From: Methanobacteriota archaeon
GTDB taxonomy: Archaea; Halobacteriota; Methanomicrobia; Methanomicrobiales; Methanoculleaceae
Direction of reading: 5' to 3'
Assembly (NCBI GenBank): GCA_023457135.1
Contig: JAEWMO010000057.1
Coordinates: 1 to 12,925 of the forward strand
Length of the DNA stretch: 12,925 nucleotides
The position numbers and the translations under genes are program-made. The notes beneath the pieces are model-generated. The model ran no database searches. It was not told the DNA's origin and saw nothing but the letters and a program-made list of their open reading frames with translations. This document shows, in pieces, positions 1 through 6,336 of this stretch (its first letter is position 1; the number at the start of each line of letters is the position of its first letter).

Positions 1-233
1 ATCAGAACGCCGAAAATCCCTCCGACCGCGCAGATAAGGACGGTGATCAGGTTGATGGGGATATCGGGCCGGCCAAAGAGACTCATCAGGTTGAGGAGGT
101 TGATGAGCCAGAGCAGGATCACTCCCACGACGGCGTTGATGATGAGCCCCTTAACGCTTTTGACCGTCTTATAGAGGACATAGGCGATGACGACGACCAG
201 GATCAGGGCAAGGATCGTTGCGAACAAGCTCAT
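1..233 (-). CDS. BofA-family integral membrane protein (partial, 3' end outside window)
   Basis: The ATG is at 231-233 and 77 complete codons are visible before the window ends; the stop is not seen. The protein is almost entirely hydrophobic: a first membrane segment at about residues 3-21, a short basic stretch (YKTVKSVKG, 21-29), a second segment at about 30-52, and a third starting near 58 after a GRPDIP turn. The pattern KGLIINAVVGVILLWLINLL followed by IPINLITVLICAVGGIFGVL resembles the SigmaK_BofA family (PF07441). BofA in Bacillus inhibits pro-sigma-K processing, but the short archaeal homologues have no known role, so only the membrane location can be claimed. There is no clear SD site. 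A weak TATA-like ATTCAATAC lies about 26 bases upstream of the ATG on the minus strand, so a leaderless start is possible. Confidence 0.75.
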   Translation of the reverse strand, partial: MSLFATILALILVVVIAYVLYKTVKSVKGLIINAVVGVILLWLINLLNLMSLFGRPDIPINLITVLICAVGGIFGVL

Positions 234-288
234 ACTGCCCGTTTGACGCCCCCGGTATTGAATCTTCCCGGGAAGAGGCCGGCACCGC

Positions 289-846
289 TCAGAGGTAACC
301 CAGCGCTCTGAAGACCGGCTGGAGGCAGATCCCGTTGCCGGTCTTCACGCACCGGATCCCCGGGACCCCTTCGTAGGCGCCCATCGTCCGGCCGTCTCCG
401 AGTTCGACCCAGTCGTGGACGGCGATGCCTTTTCCAAGAATCTCGACGTGGAGAGCATTCGTTCGGAACGTCTCTGCCTCCCAGACCATGAGCCCATGAA
501 CCGGTTTCGCGGGGATCCCGTTCCGGCGGAGAACCTCCACCCGCAGGAGCGCGAGATCGGTGCAGTCCCCCACCCCGCGGGTGAGGGTTGCATTCAACCC
601 CACCGGGAAGAGACGGGGGGCGCCGTCGACACAGGAGAACGTCGTCCGGTCCACCCGGTCGATGAATTCATCGGGGGTGGCGGTCGAAAGGAGCTCCGGG
701 TCCGCTGAGAGAGCGGTAATCGTCTCGACCGGCACCTCTTCGACGCTGCCGGGGCCGGGATCGACGAGGCCGGCGCCGAAGAGAAGGTGTCCCTGAGGAA
801 CAAGCACGGACAGAATGAGAATCGCGTGGAAAATGCTCCAGATCAC
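289..846 (-). CDS. Transglutaminase-like protein with N-terminal membrane anchor or signal
   Basis: This is a 185-residue protein starting at GTG 844-846. Residues 4-25 are hydrophobic (IFHAILILSVLVPQGHLLFG) and suggest a signal or anchor, so the rest would be outside the cell. The core resembles the transglutaminase/protease-like fold: GVGDCTDLALLRVEVLRRNG (91-110) carries the candidate nucleophile C95, and IAVHDWVELGDGR (141-153) carries the candidate catalytic H144 with D151 (or D145) as the acid. Three other cysteines (72, 166, 174) could form disulfides. The family includes peptidases and transferases, and the substrate cannot be told from sequence. The start is supported by an AT-rich TATA-like element (870-878) centred 28 bases upstream with no SD, suggesting a leaderless GTG transcript. 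The gene is independent of its neighbours, with about 200 bases to the upstream gene. Confidence 0.72.
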   Translation of the reverse strand: MIWSIFHAILILSVLVPQGHLLFGAGLVDPGPGSVEEVPVETITALSADPELLSTATPDEFIDRVDRTTFSCVDGAPRLFPVGLNATLTRGVGDCTDLALLRVEVLRRNGIPAKPVHGLMVWEAETFRTNALHVEILGKGIAVHDWVELGDGRTMGAYEGVPGIRCVKTGNGICLQPVFRALGYL

Positions 847-869
847 GTTATTATCTCAATATTTTAATG

Positions 870-878
870 ATTTAAAAA
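870..878 (-). promoter_or_regulatory. TATA-like box for the transglutaminase-like gene
   Basis: On the minus strand this reads TTTTTAAAT, inside a 60-base AT-rich stretch (847-905) in otherwise GC-rich DNA. Its centre is 28 bases from the GTG at 846, so transcription would begin at or next to the start codon. A second AT-rich element (CATATAAATG on the minus strand, 908-917) lies further upstream and is an alternative. Confidence 0.5.
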
Positions 879-996
879 GTATAATAGGATATCCATTTTT
901 GTTGATCCATTTATATGCAAAAAGAACCATTTCCCCGGGCAGACTGCCGGACGATACGACGGGCGCATCATCTGTGGGGGGTCCAGGTGATCAAGA

Positions 997-1016
997 GCGG
1001 GAGTCCGGATTGCAGG
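997..1016 (+). repeat. Intergenic 20-base repeat, copy 1
   Basis: GCGGGAGTCCGGATTGCAGG matches 19 of 20 bases with 11229-11248, also intergenic. The next 20 or so bases are loosely similar after a one-base shift (a GC..C.GCCT.GCC pattern). This copy lies between the stop of the HI0933-type flavoprotein gene and the AT-rich promoter of the transglutaminase-like gene. The rest of 847-1044 holds no gene that I can support. Confidence 0.5.
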
Positions 1017-1044
1017 AAGAGAGCGGCGCCTCGCCCGGCAAGAA

Positions 1045-2313
1045 TCACCGGGATGCGCGAAGGCCGGCGATATGCCGGGCGGCGAGGGCCGCGGTGGAGA
1101 ACGCGGCCTGGAGGTTGTAGCCCCCGGTGTCGCCGTCGATATCCAGCACCTCGCCGACAAAGTAGAGGTTCGGCACGACTTTCGATGCCATCGTCTTCTG
1201 GTTGACCCCGGTGAGGGCGACCCCGCCCCGGGTCGCCATCGCCTCGGTAAAGCCTCCCAGCCGCGCCACGGTGAACGGAAACTCCGCAACGAATGTTGCG
1301 AGTGCAGTCCGGGCTTTCTTTGGGAGGTGGGCGCAGGACGCTCCCGGCTCGACCCCGGCAAGATCGAGCAGCCGCCGGACGAACCGCTCCGGGAGAGCCA
1401 GATCACTGAGGGCGGTCTTTGCCTGCCGGGGCCCGCCCGCCGCGATCGCGTCGAGGACCCGCTTGCGCACCGTCTCCGCGTTCGCCTCCGGGAGGAACGT
1501 GACCCGGAGCACGTCCCTCTCGAGGATGGAGCGGGAGAGATCGAGGATGCCCGGGCCCGATAGGCCGGTGTGCGTCAGGAGGAGATCGCCCGTATGCCGG
1601 CGGACCAGCTTCCCGTCCCGGTAGACAGCGATCCCGATATTTTCAAACGATATCCCGGCAAGGTCGGCGAACGGGTAGTCCCGGACGTAGACCGGTGTGA
1701 GCGCCGGGGCAACCTCCGTGACCGGCTGGCCGAGCGACCGGGCGAAGGCGTAGCCGTCCCCTGTCGAACCGGTGGCGGGATAGGAGGCGCCGCCGGTGGC
1801 GATGACGAGCACACCGGCCCTGACGGCCTCGCGCTCCGTCCTGACGATGAACCCCTCCCCGTCCCGCTCGACGGCAACGACCGGTTCGCTATACCGGATA
1901 TCCACCCCGCGGCCGGCGCATTCCGAGAGAAGGACGGCGAGAACATCGGCCGACTTCCGGGTCTCGGGAAAGACCTTCCCCCCGGGCTCGGCCTTCATCC
2001 CGAGCCCTCGTTCGGCAAAGAAGGCGACGAGGTCGCGGTTCGTGAAGTTCATCAGTGCTGACCGGAGGAAGGCACCGTGGTCGCCGTAACGGGAGAGGAA
2101 TCCGGCGATATCGCCGTCATGAGTGATGTTGCACTGCCCCGACCCCGCGACCAGGAGTTTCTTCGCGGGTCCGACCTTCTTCTCAAAAACGATCACCTTC
2201 CCCCCGGCCCCCGCCGCCTGCAGGGCGCAGAAGAGCCCGGCCGGCCCTCCCCCGATGATCACGATCGTATCGCTCACGGCACTAACCGTATACCGTGCTT
2301 CCCCGGAGGACAT
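1045..2313 (-). CDS. HI0933/BaiN-type NAD(P)/FAD-dependent oxidoreductase
   Basis: This 422-residue protein has the length and signatures of the HI0933-like flavoprotein family (PF03486; YhiN, BaiN). The N-terminal dinucleotide-binding loop is IVIIGGGPAGLFCALQAAG (17-35). The family motif GPAKKLLVAGSGQCNITH lies at 48-65, and the C-terminal FAD-binding block NLYFVGEVLDIDGDTGGYNL spans 382-401. The protein should be cytosolic and bind FAD. BaiN of gut Clostridium has been proposed as a bile-acid intermediate reductase, but that substrate is not expected in a methanogen, so the substrate is unknown. The start is uncertain. ATG 2313 gives a 13-residue extension before the Rossmann strand and has no SD; GTG at 2277 (VSDTIVIIGGG) is the alternative. 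The gene is divergent from the DUF2341 gene, with a shared TATA-like element at 2344-2352. Confidence 0.85.
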   Translation of the reverse strand: MSSGEARYTVSAVSDTIVIIGGGPAGLFCALQAAGAGGKVIVFEKKVGPAKKLLVAGSGQCNITHDGDIAGFLSRYGDHGAFLRSALMNFTNRDLVAFFAERGLGMKAEPGGKVFPETRKSADVLAVLLSECAGRGVDIRYSEPVVAVERDGEGFIVRTEREAVRAGVLVIATGGASYPATGSTGDGYAFARSLGQPVTEVAPALTPVYVRDYPFADLAGISFENIGIAVYRDGKLVRRHTGDLLLTHTGLSGPGILDLSRSILERDVLRVTFLPEANAETVRKRVLDAIAAGGPRQAKTALSDLALPERFVRRLLDLAGVEPGASCAHLPKKARTALATFVAEFPFTVARLGGFTEAMATRGGVALTGVNQKTMASKVVPNLYFVGEVLDIDGDTGGYNLQAAFSTAALAARHIAGLRASR

Positions 2314-2343
2314 CAGCGTTGGGGTGCGCCGGGGCCGTTACAT

Positions 2344-2352
2344 GGATATAGG
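2344..2352. promoter_or_regulatory. Possible shared TATA-like element of a divergent gene pair
   Basis: GGATATAGG on the plus strand reads CCTATATCC on the minus strand. The element sits about 34 bases from the minus-strand ATG at 2313 and about 33 bases from the plus-strand ATG at 2381. One near-symmetric box could therefore serve both directions with leaders of a few bases. The same GGATATA core occurs in the box of the next plus-strand gene (3621-3630). Confidence 0.35.
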
Positions 2353-2380
2353 TGCGGCCCGCAGGAGGGCGATGATACCC

Positions 2381-3607
2381 ATGGACATCGGCCGGATCAT
2401 ACTCTACGGGACAGCCATTCTGATTCTCCTCACCGCCCCCGCCAGTGCCGTCTCCGGGACACCCGGTGCGGCATTCGCTGCGAACGTCACCTGCGCCGCG
2501 GCACCCGCCGGCATTGCTTTTACGGATACATCAGATATCCCCGGCGTGCTCGCACGGAATTGGTCGTTCGGCGACGGGGCCGGGTATAACGCTTCCGGAG
2601 GAGACGGGAAGATGGTCGTGCACACCTACCCTGAGCCGGGCACCTACATCGTGACGCTCTCGCTCACCACACCGGCATCCGTCGTCTGGACCACCGGCAC
2701 CGTCGAGGTCTTCGCCCGGCAGCAGGCGATCTCGGTAAGCAACCCCCCGGGGGTCGACAGCCTTGCAGTTCCCTTCAATGCCACCTATCTTGATGGGATG
2801 CGCCCGGACTTTGCCGACATCAGGTTTGTGGACGAAGACGGAGACCTCGTTCCTCACTGGACGGAAGATTTCGCGGAGGGCTCCCACGCCCGTCTCTGGC
2901 TTGCCCTTCCCGAAGGCGCGACCGGAATCACCATGCTCTACGGCAACCCCGCGGCACAGGATACGGGTGACCCCGACGCCGTCTTCCTCTTCTTTGAGGA
3001 CTACGAGCAGGGCGACCTTGCACGCTGGTCGTTCTGCGGCCCGAACGCCGCCGTCCAGTCTGAGGTCGTCCGGGGCGGGGCATACGCCGGGGATATCAAC
3101 GTCTCCGAACCCGATCTCCGGAGGCTCGCGAACAACAGGATCTGTCTTGCGAACATCTCGGCCGGGTCCATCGTCATCGAGGGGGACCTCCAGGTCAGTG
3201 AGTTCGGACGGTGGTGCGGGTCGGGCTACATCCAGGCCTGGAACGGGACCGACCGGCTTTACGCCTTCCACCTCCGGAACAGTTCGGTGCAGTACTACGA
3301 CGGCGTTCACCGGAACTTCTCTGCCGACGCCCCGGCAGAGACGGGGACCTGGTATCATATCAAAGTCGTCCTGGATACTCTGAACGGCACTCAGAGTGCG
3401 TGGATGGACGGCGTGTACCTGGGGAGCGCCCCGATGCGGTTTGCCGACGGCTCGCCCGTCCCGCCCGGGACGGTCTTTACCGACGTCGCGCTGATCGGCT
3501 CTTCCGCGTGGGAACGCGGCGACCCTCACCACTTCTATCTCGACAACATCGTCGTCAGGAACTACGACCCCGCCGAACCGGTGCTCTCCTATTCGGAGGC
3601 ATGGTGA
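2381..3607 (+). CDS. Secreted PKD + DUF2341 surface protein with C-terminal jelly-roll-like domain
   Basis: As started here the protein has 408 residues. Residues 6-23 (IILYGTAILILLTAPASA) form a signal peptide with a likely cut after ASA. A PKD-like domain spans about 35-112, with WSFGDG (61-66) and HTYPEPGTYIVTLSLT (81-96). A DUF2341 domain (PF10102) spans about 118-205, with FADIRFVDEDGDLVPHWTED and ending in ITMLYGNP. The last 200 residues look like a LamG/concanavalin-type sandwich (FFEDYEQGDLARWSF near the start, FYLDNIVVRNYDP near the end). Several NxS/T sites suggest glycosylation. No C-terminal anchor or PGF-type sorting motif is visible. The open frame continues upstream to 2123, but that part overlaps the divergent gene. 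In-frame ATGs occur at 2342, 2372 and 2381. GGAGGG at 2364-2369 is 11 bases from 2381 and only 2 from 2372, so 2381 is preferred. Confidence 0.8.
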   Translation: MDIGRIILYGTAILILLTAPASAVSGTPGAAFAANVTCAAAPAGIAFTDTSDIPGVLARNWSFGDGAGYNASGGDGKMVVHTYPEPGTYIVTLSLTTPASVVWTTGTVEVFARQQAISVSNPPGVDSLAVPFNATYLDGMRPDFADIRFVDEDGDLVPHWTEDFAEGSHARLWLALPEGATGITMLYGNPAAQDTGDPDAVFLFFEDYEQGDLARWSFCGPNAAVQSEVVRGGAYAGDINVSEPDLRRLANNRICLANISAGSIVIEGDLQVSEFGRWCGSGYIQAWNGTDRLYAFHLRNSSVQYYDGVHRNFSADAPAETGTWYHIKVVLDTLNGTQSAWMDGVYLGSAPMRFADGSPVPPGTVFTDVALIGSSAWERGDPHHFYLDNIVVRNYDPAEPVLSYSEAW

Positions 3608-3620
3608 GGTGGGGGGTTAA

Positions 3621-3630
3621 GGATATATGC
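3621..3630 (+). promoter_or_regulatory. TATA-like box for the LEA14-like lipoprotein gene
   Basis: GGATATATGC is centred 27.5 bases before the ATG at 3653. No SD precedes that ATG, so a leaderless transcript is likely. The DNA between the box and the ATG contains a small dyad (GCCGG at 3629-3633 with CCGGC at 3644-3648). Confidence 0.5.
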
Positions 3631-3652
3631 CGGCGGGATATACCCGGCCTCT

Positions 3653-4108
3653 ATGTGGCGTCCCGCCGTCATCCTCCTCACGATCGCTCTTCTCTGCAGT
3701 GCGGGCTGTACGATCCCCTCGCTTGAGGAACCGAGCGTCACCGTCGACGGGATCGGGATCGAGAACGTCACGCCGCAAAGGACCGATCTCTCGCTCCGGC
3801 TCATCGTCGAGAACCCCAACCCCATCGGCGCCACTCTGACCCGGCTCTCGTTCGACGTCTACTTCCTGGATGCGGGGCAGGCGGTCTATCTCGCACACGG
3901 GGAGCAGGAGGGGATCGAGATCCGGCCCGATGGCGAGACCAACGTCACCGTCCCGGTGACCGTTGATAACGCTCCCCTCGTCCGGGCGTTTCTCCGCGGC
4001 CTGCAGGACGGAGCGATCACGTTCCGGGTGAACGGCTCTGCGACGCTCGATTACGGCATTGCCACGTTTGATGTTCCCTTCAGCCGGACGATCGAGGTGC
4101 GGCCGTAG
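3653..4108 (+). CDS. LEA14-like (LEA type 2 / WHy domain) lipoprotein
   Basis: This is a 151-residue protein. Residues 5-18 are hydrophobic and end in CSAGC with the lipidation cysteine at C19, so it is a predicted lipoprotein on the outer face of the membrane. The rest matches the LEA type 2/WHy pattern: SVTVDGIGIENVTPQRTDLS, then SLRLIVENPNPIGATLTRLS (the family's hallmark NPNPIG at about 55-60), FDVYFLDAG, and a late beta-rich part ending in IEVRP. Eukaryotic LEA14 proteins are linked to desiccation stress; the archaeal role is unknown. A TATA-like box with no SD supports this start and suggests leaderless expression. The last 29 bases overlap the 3' end of the convergent phosphatidyltransferase gene. 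Confidence 0.8.
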   Translation: MWRPAVILLTIALLCSAGCTIPSLEEPSVTVDGIGIENVTPQRTDLSLRLIVENPNPIGATLTRLSFDVYFLDAGQAVYLAHGEQEGIEIRPDGETNVTVPVTVDNAPLVRAFLRGLQDGAITFRVNGSATLDYGIATFDVPFSRTIEVRP

Positions 4109-4673
4109 CCGCCCGGACGTGGAGGAGCCGCCGGAGGGCGGTGGCGTTCGTTGCAATCGCGAGGATGACGAGCGCCGGAAGGACGAAGCCGGTGAGCAGT
4201 CCGGCGATGATGACCGCGAGCCGCTCCGGCCGGGCGAAGAGGCCGGCCCGGCACGCCACGCCGAGCCCCTCGGCACGGGCCCGGGCGTAGCTGACCATCA
4301 GCGATCCTGTTGCCGCGGCAAACGCAGCCCCGACGCCCCAGGGTGATGCGGCCCACGCGTAGTAGACGAGGAGTCCGGCATAGACCGCGGCCTCCGCGTA
4401 GCGGTCCAGGAACGAGTCAAGGTACGCCCCGAAGACCGAGGCGGCGCCGCTTACACGGGCAAGCGCTCCGTCGAGCGCGTCGAAGGCGCACGATGCGGCA
4501 ACGATGACCCCGGCGGTAAAAAACGAGCCGGCGGCGCAGAAGAACCCCGCCACCGCCATCCCGGCAAAGCCGAGGATGGTGAGGGTGTTCGGGGTCGCTC
4601 CCGTCCGGGCGATGAGGCCTGCCGCCTGCATGAGCAGCCCGTTCGTTCGTGCCCGGAGCCGCTCCTCGATCAC
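4080..4673 (-). CDS. CDP-alcohol phosphatidyltransferase (possible archaetidylinositol-phosphate synthase)
   Basis: The full family signature DG-x2-AR-x8-G-x3-D-x3-D is present: DGALAR, then G, AYLD, SFLD (about residues 70-92). Several membrane segments surround it, and TPNTLTILG precedes the first. Such enzymes move a phosphoalcohol onto CDP-archaeol (or CDP-diacylglycerol) in polar lipid synthesis at the membrane. The small size (197 residues) and the archaeal context make an archaetidylinositol-phosphate synthase type plausible, but the alcohol cannot be read from sequence. The start chosen is GTG 4671-4673 (VIEERLRARTNG), which has a clear SD GGGGAGG (4681-4687) at 7-base spacing. The frame opens 39 codons earlier at 4790, but that extension is arginine-rich and unlike the family. 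The 3' end overlaps the convergent LEA14-like gene. Confidence 0.88.
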   Translation of the reverse strand: MIEERLRARTNGLLMQAAGLIARTGATPNTLTILGFAGMAVAGFFCAAGSFFTAGVIVAASCAFDALDGALARVSGAASVFGAYLDSFLDRYAEAAVYAGLLVYYAWAASPWGVGAAFAAATGSLMVSYARARAEGLGVACRAGLFARPERLAVIIAGLLTGFVLPALVILAIATNATALRRLLHVRAATAAPRSSG

Positions 4674-4680
4674 CGGCCCG

Positions 4681-4687
4681 CCTCCCC
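4681..4687 (-). promoter_or_regulatory. Shine-Dalgarno site deciding the phosphatidyltransferase start
   Basis: On the minus strand this reads GGGGAGG, 7 bases before GTG 4673. It is one of the few strong SD sites on a first gene in this window and shows that the longer open frame to 4790 is not the coding start. Confidence 0.75.
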
Positions 4688-4796
4688 GGAGAATTGATCC
4701 GCGAGTGTTCCTGACCCGGTCATGGCAGGGAATCGTCGCTACTGGAAGATAAGCGTGTCTCTTCCGGCGGGGGATGCCGGAACGACGCACCGAACG

Positions 4797-4835
4797 TAAT
4801 GATTATATCTATAATAATTATACCAATAATCATTA
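4797..4835. promoter_or_regulatory. 39-bp nested palindrome covering the promoter and start of the ATPase gene
   Basis: The outer arms TAATGATTAT (4797-4806) and ATAATCATTA (4826-4835) are perfect reverse complements. The inner arms TATAAT (4810-4815) and ATTATA (4817-4822) are also perfect. Both pairs share the same centre at A4816. In all, 16 of 19 base pairs match; only the three positions between the arms do not. The element includes a TATA-like TTATATCT (4803-4810) centred 28.5 bases before the ATG, and its last base is the A of that ATG. It could be an operator for a dimeric repressor, or a hairpin hiding the start codon if read from upstream. Confidence 0.7.
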
Positions 4836-6217
4836 TGAAATTTTACGGCAGGGAGCGTGAACTCCGGCTGATGGAAGATCTCTACGCCGGGGCCCCCTCC
4901 TTTCTTGTCGTCACCGGCAGGCGAAGGGTCGGCAAGACCGAGCTGATCAAAGAGTTCTGCAGGAGGAAACCGGCCCTTTACTTCTATGTCGATGCAAACA
5001 AGAGCATCGAGACTCTTATGGATGAGTTCGGAAGGCTGATGGCAGAGACTCTTGGCCTGCCGGGCTATATCAGGACCGACACCCCCGAGGCATTTCTGGA
5101 ATTCCTCTTCTCCTACGATCGGCCTTTAGTCGTCGTCTTTGACGAGTTCCAGCGGTTCCTCAAGGTCAGTCCCTCGTTCATCTCCCAGATGCAGCGGTTC
5201 TGGGACCTGATGGGGCGGGATTCGCATCTCTTCATCGTCGTCTCCGGATCATCTGTAGGGATGATCCGGGAGATCTTCCTTGCAGGAGACGCTCCCCTCT
5301 TCCGGCGGGCCGACAACATCCTGACGCTGCGCCCCTTCGGCCCACGGGAGTGCCTCAACATCCTCAGTGATCTGGGCGTCGCCGATCCGGAAGAGCGGCT
5401 CAACCTTTACCTCCTCTTCGGCGGGACGATCTACTACTATATATTTCTCGAGAAGTACGGGTGTACCGATCTTGAGAGCGCTCTCGACCGGCTCGTCTTA
5501 AACGACCTTGCCCCCCTGCGCAGGGAGATGAACGACGTCGTGGTCGAGGAATTCGGGCGGGAGCACGCGACCTACTACGAGATCCTTGCCGCCATCGCCG
5601 ACGGGAGGAGAACCCAGAAGGAGATTGCCGACGTTGTCCACCTCCCCCCGACCTCGCTCCCCCCGTACCTTCGGGACCTCATAGACCTGCTCGGAATCAT
5701 CGAGTATAGGGTTCCCGTCACCGAGAAGAGGAATCGCTCAAAGATGGGGAGATACGTCTTCGCGGACAATTTCTTCCGGTTTTATTCCCGGTATATCTAC
5801 CGAAATATGAGCCTGTACGAGAGCGGACGCTTCGCTCTCCTGAAGGACCGGATCCTCCGGGAGTGGAGAGGGTTCTCCGGCTGGGCCTTCGAGGAGATGC
5901 TGCAAACGCTCCTCACCCAGAGCCTCGCGGAGGGCTACGAGGAGATCGGCCCCTGGTGGAACCGCCGTGGGGACGAGATTGACCTCCTCGCTCTCAGCCC
6001 GGAGAGGAGCCTCGCCGTCGAGATCAAGAACCGCGACGTCTCCCTCTCCGAGGCGCGCGGCATCCTTGCCGACCTGGAGAAGAAGATGCCGCTCGTCAAG
6101 GGCCTCGTCCGGCCGACGACAACGGGCATTGCCGCCCGCACCGTCGGGAGCAAGGAGACGCTTGAAGCCGAGGGATTCTATGTCATGGATCTCAACGATC
6201 TCGGTATCGGAAGATAG
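4835..6217 (+). CDS. Archaeal AAA+ ATPase (PF01637) with winged helix and DUF234 / PD-(D/E)XK-like C terminus
   Basis: This protein has 460 residues from ATG 4835. MKFYGREREL is the typical family start. The Walker A loop is GRRRVGKT (28-35) and Walker B is VVVFDEF (99-105), with a sensor-like VVSGSS at 135-140. Residues about 245-295 look like a winged helix (TYYEILAAIADGRRTQKEIA). GRYVFADNFFRFYSRYIYRN (305-324) is a family block. The C-terminal part has EEM (353-355), GDEID (379-383) and VEIKNR (395-400), which fits a PD-(D/E)XK site with D383 and E396-x-K398. The cellular role of these archaeal ATPases is not established, and DNA cleavage is untested. The frame can be opened at 4799, but the 12 added residues (MIISIIIIPIII) are simply the AT-rich promoter read as protein. 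There is no SD, so a leaderless transcript is likely. Confidence 0.88.
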   Translation: MKFYGRERELRLMEDLYAGAPSFLVVTGRRRVGKTELIKEFCRRKPALYFYVDANKSIETLMDEFGRLMAETLGLPGYIRTDTPEAFLEFLFSYDRPLVVVFDEFQRFLKVSPSFISQMQRFWDLMGRDSHLFIVVSGSSVGMIREIFLAGDAPLFRRADNILTLRPFGPRECLNILSDLGVADPEERLNLYLLFGGTIYYYIFLEKYGCTDLESALDRLVLNDLAPLRREMNDVVVEEFGREHATYYEILAAIADGRRTQKEIADVVHLPPTSLPPYLRDLIDLLGIIEYRVPVTEKRNRSKMGRYVFADNFFRFYSRYIYRNMSLYESGRFALLKDRILREWRGFSGWAFEEMLQTLLTQSLAEGYEEIGPWWNRRGDEIDLLALSPERSLAVEIKNRDVSLSEARGILADLEKKMPLVKGLVRPTTTGIAARTVGSKETLEAEGFYVMDLNDLGIGR

Positions 6218-6336
6218 AGCCATGCAGGCCCGATCCGTAATGCCTCACGGCATCCGCTCCCCGGGTGCCCGGGACACCGCCGGCGGGGAGTTCCGTGGGA
6301 TGGGCGAGATCGGCCTGAAAAAGAGGAAGGGATCTC
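6218..6336. other. Convergent intergenic spacer with possible transcript ends
   Basis: No gene is supported here. A perfect small hairpin ATGCC-TCAC-GGCAT lies at 6240-6253, past the ATPase stop, without a following T run. On the minus strand CCTTCCTCTTTTTC (6317-6330), shortly after the arsM stop, is pyrimidine-rich with five Ts and could end the arsM transcript. Confidence 0.35.

Noticed and set aside
2531..3532. 333-codon open frame on the minus strand
   Set aside because: It lies antisense to the PKD/DUF2341 gene, has low-complexity composition rich in R, G, P, D and V, and shows no SD or domain.
4674..4790. 39-residue N-terminal extension of the phosphatidyltransferase
   Set aside because: A strong SD sits directly before GTG 4673, and the extension is basic and unlike the family.
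4799..4834. N-terminal extension MIISIIIIPIII of the ATPase as a possible membrane anchor
   Set aside because: The 12 codons are the AT-rich palindrome and TATA region read as protein. The family starts at MKFYGRE, and the promoter spacing fits ATG 4835.
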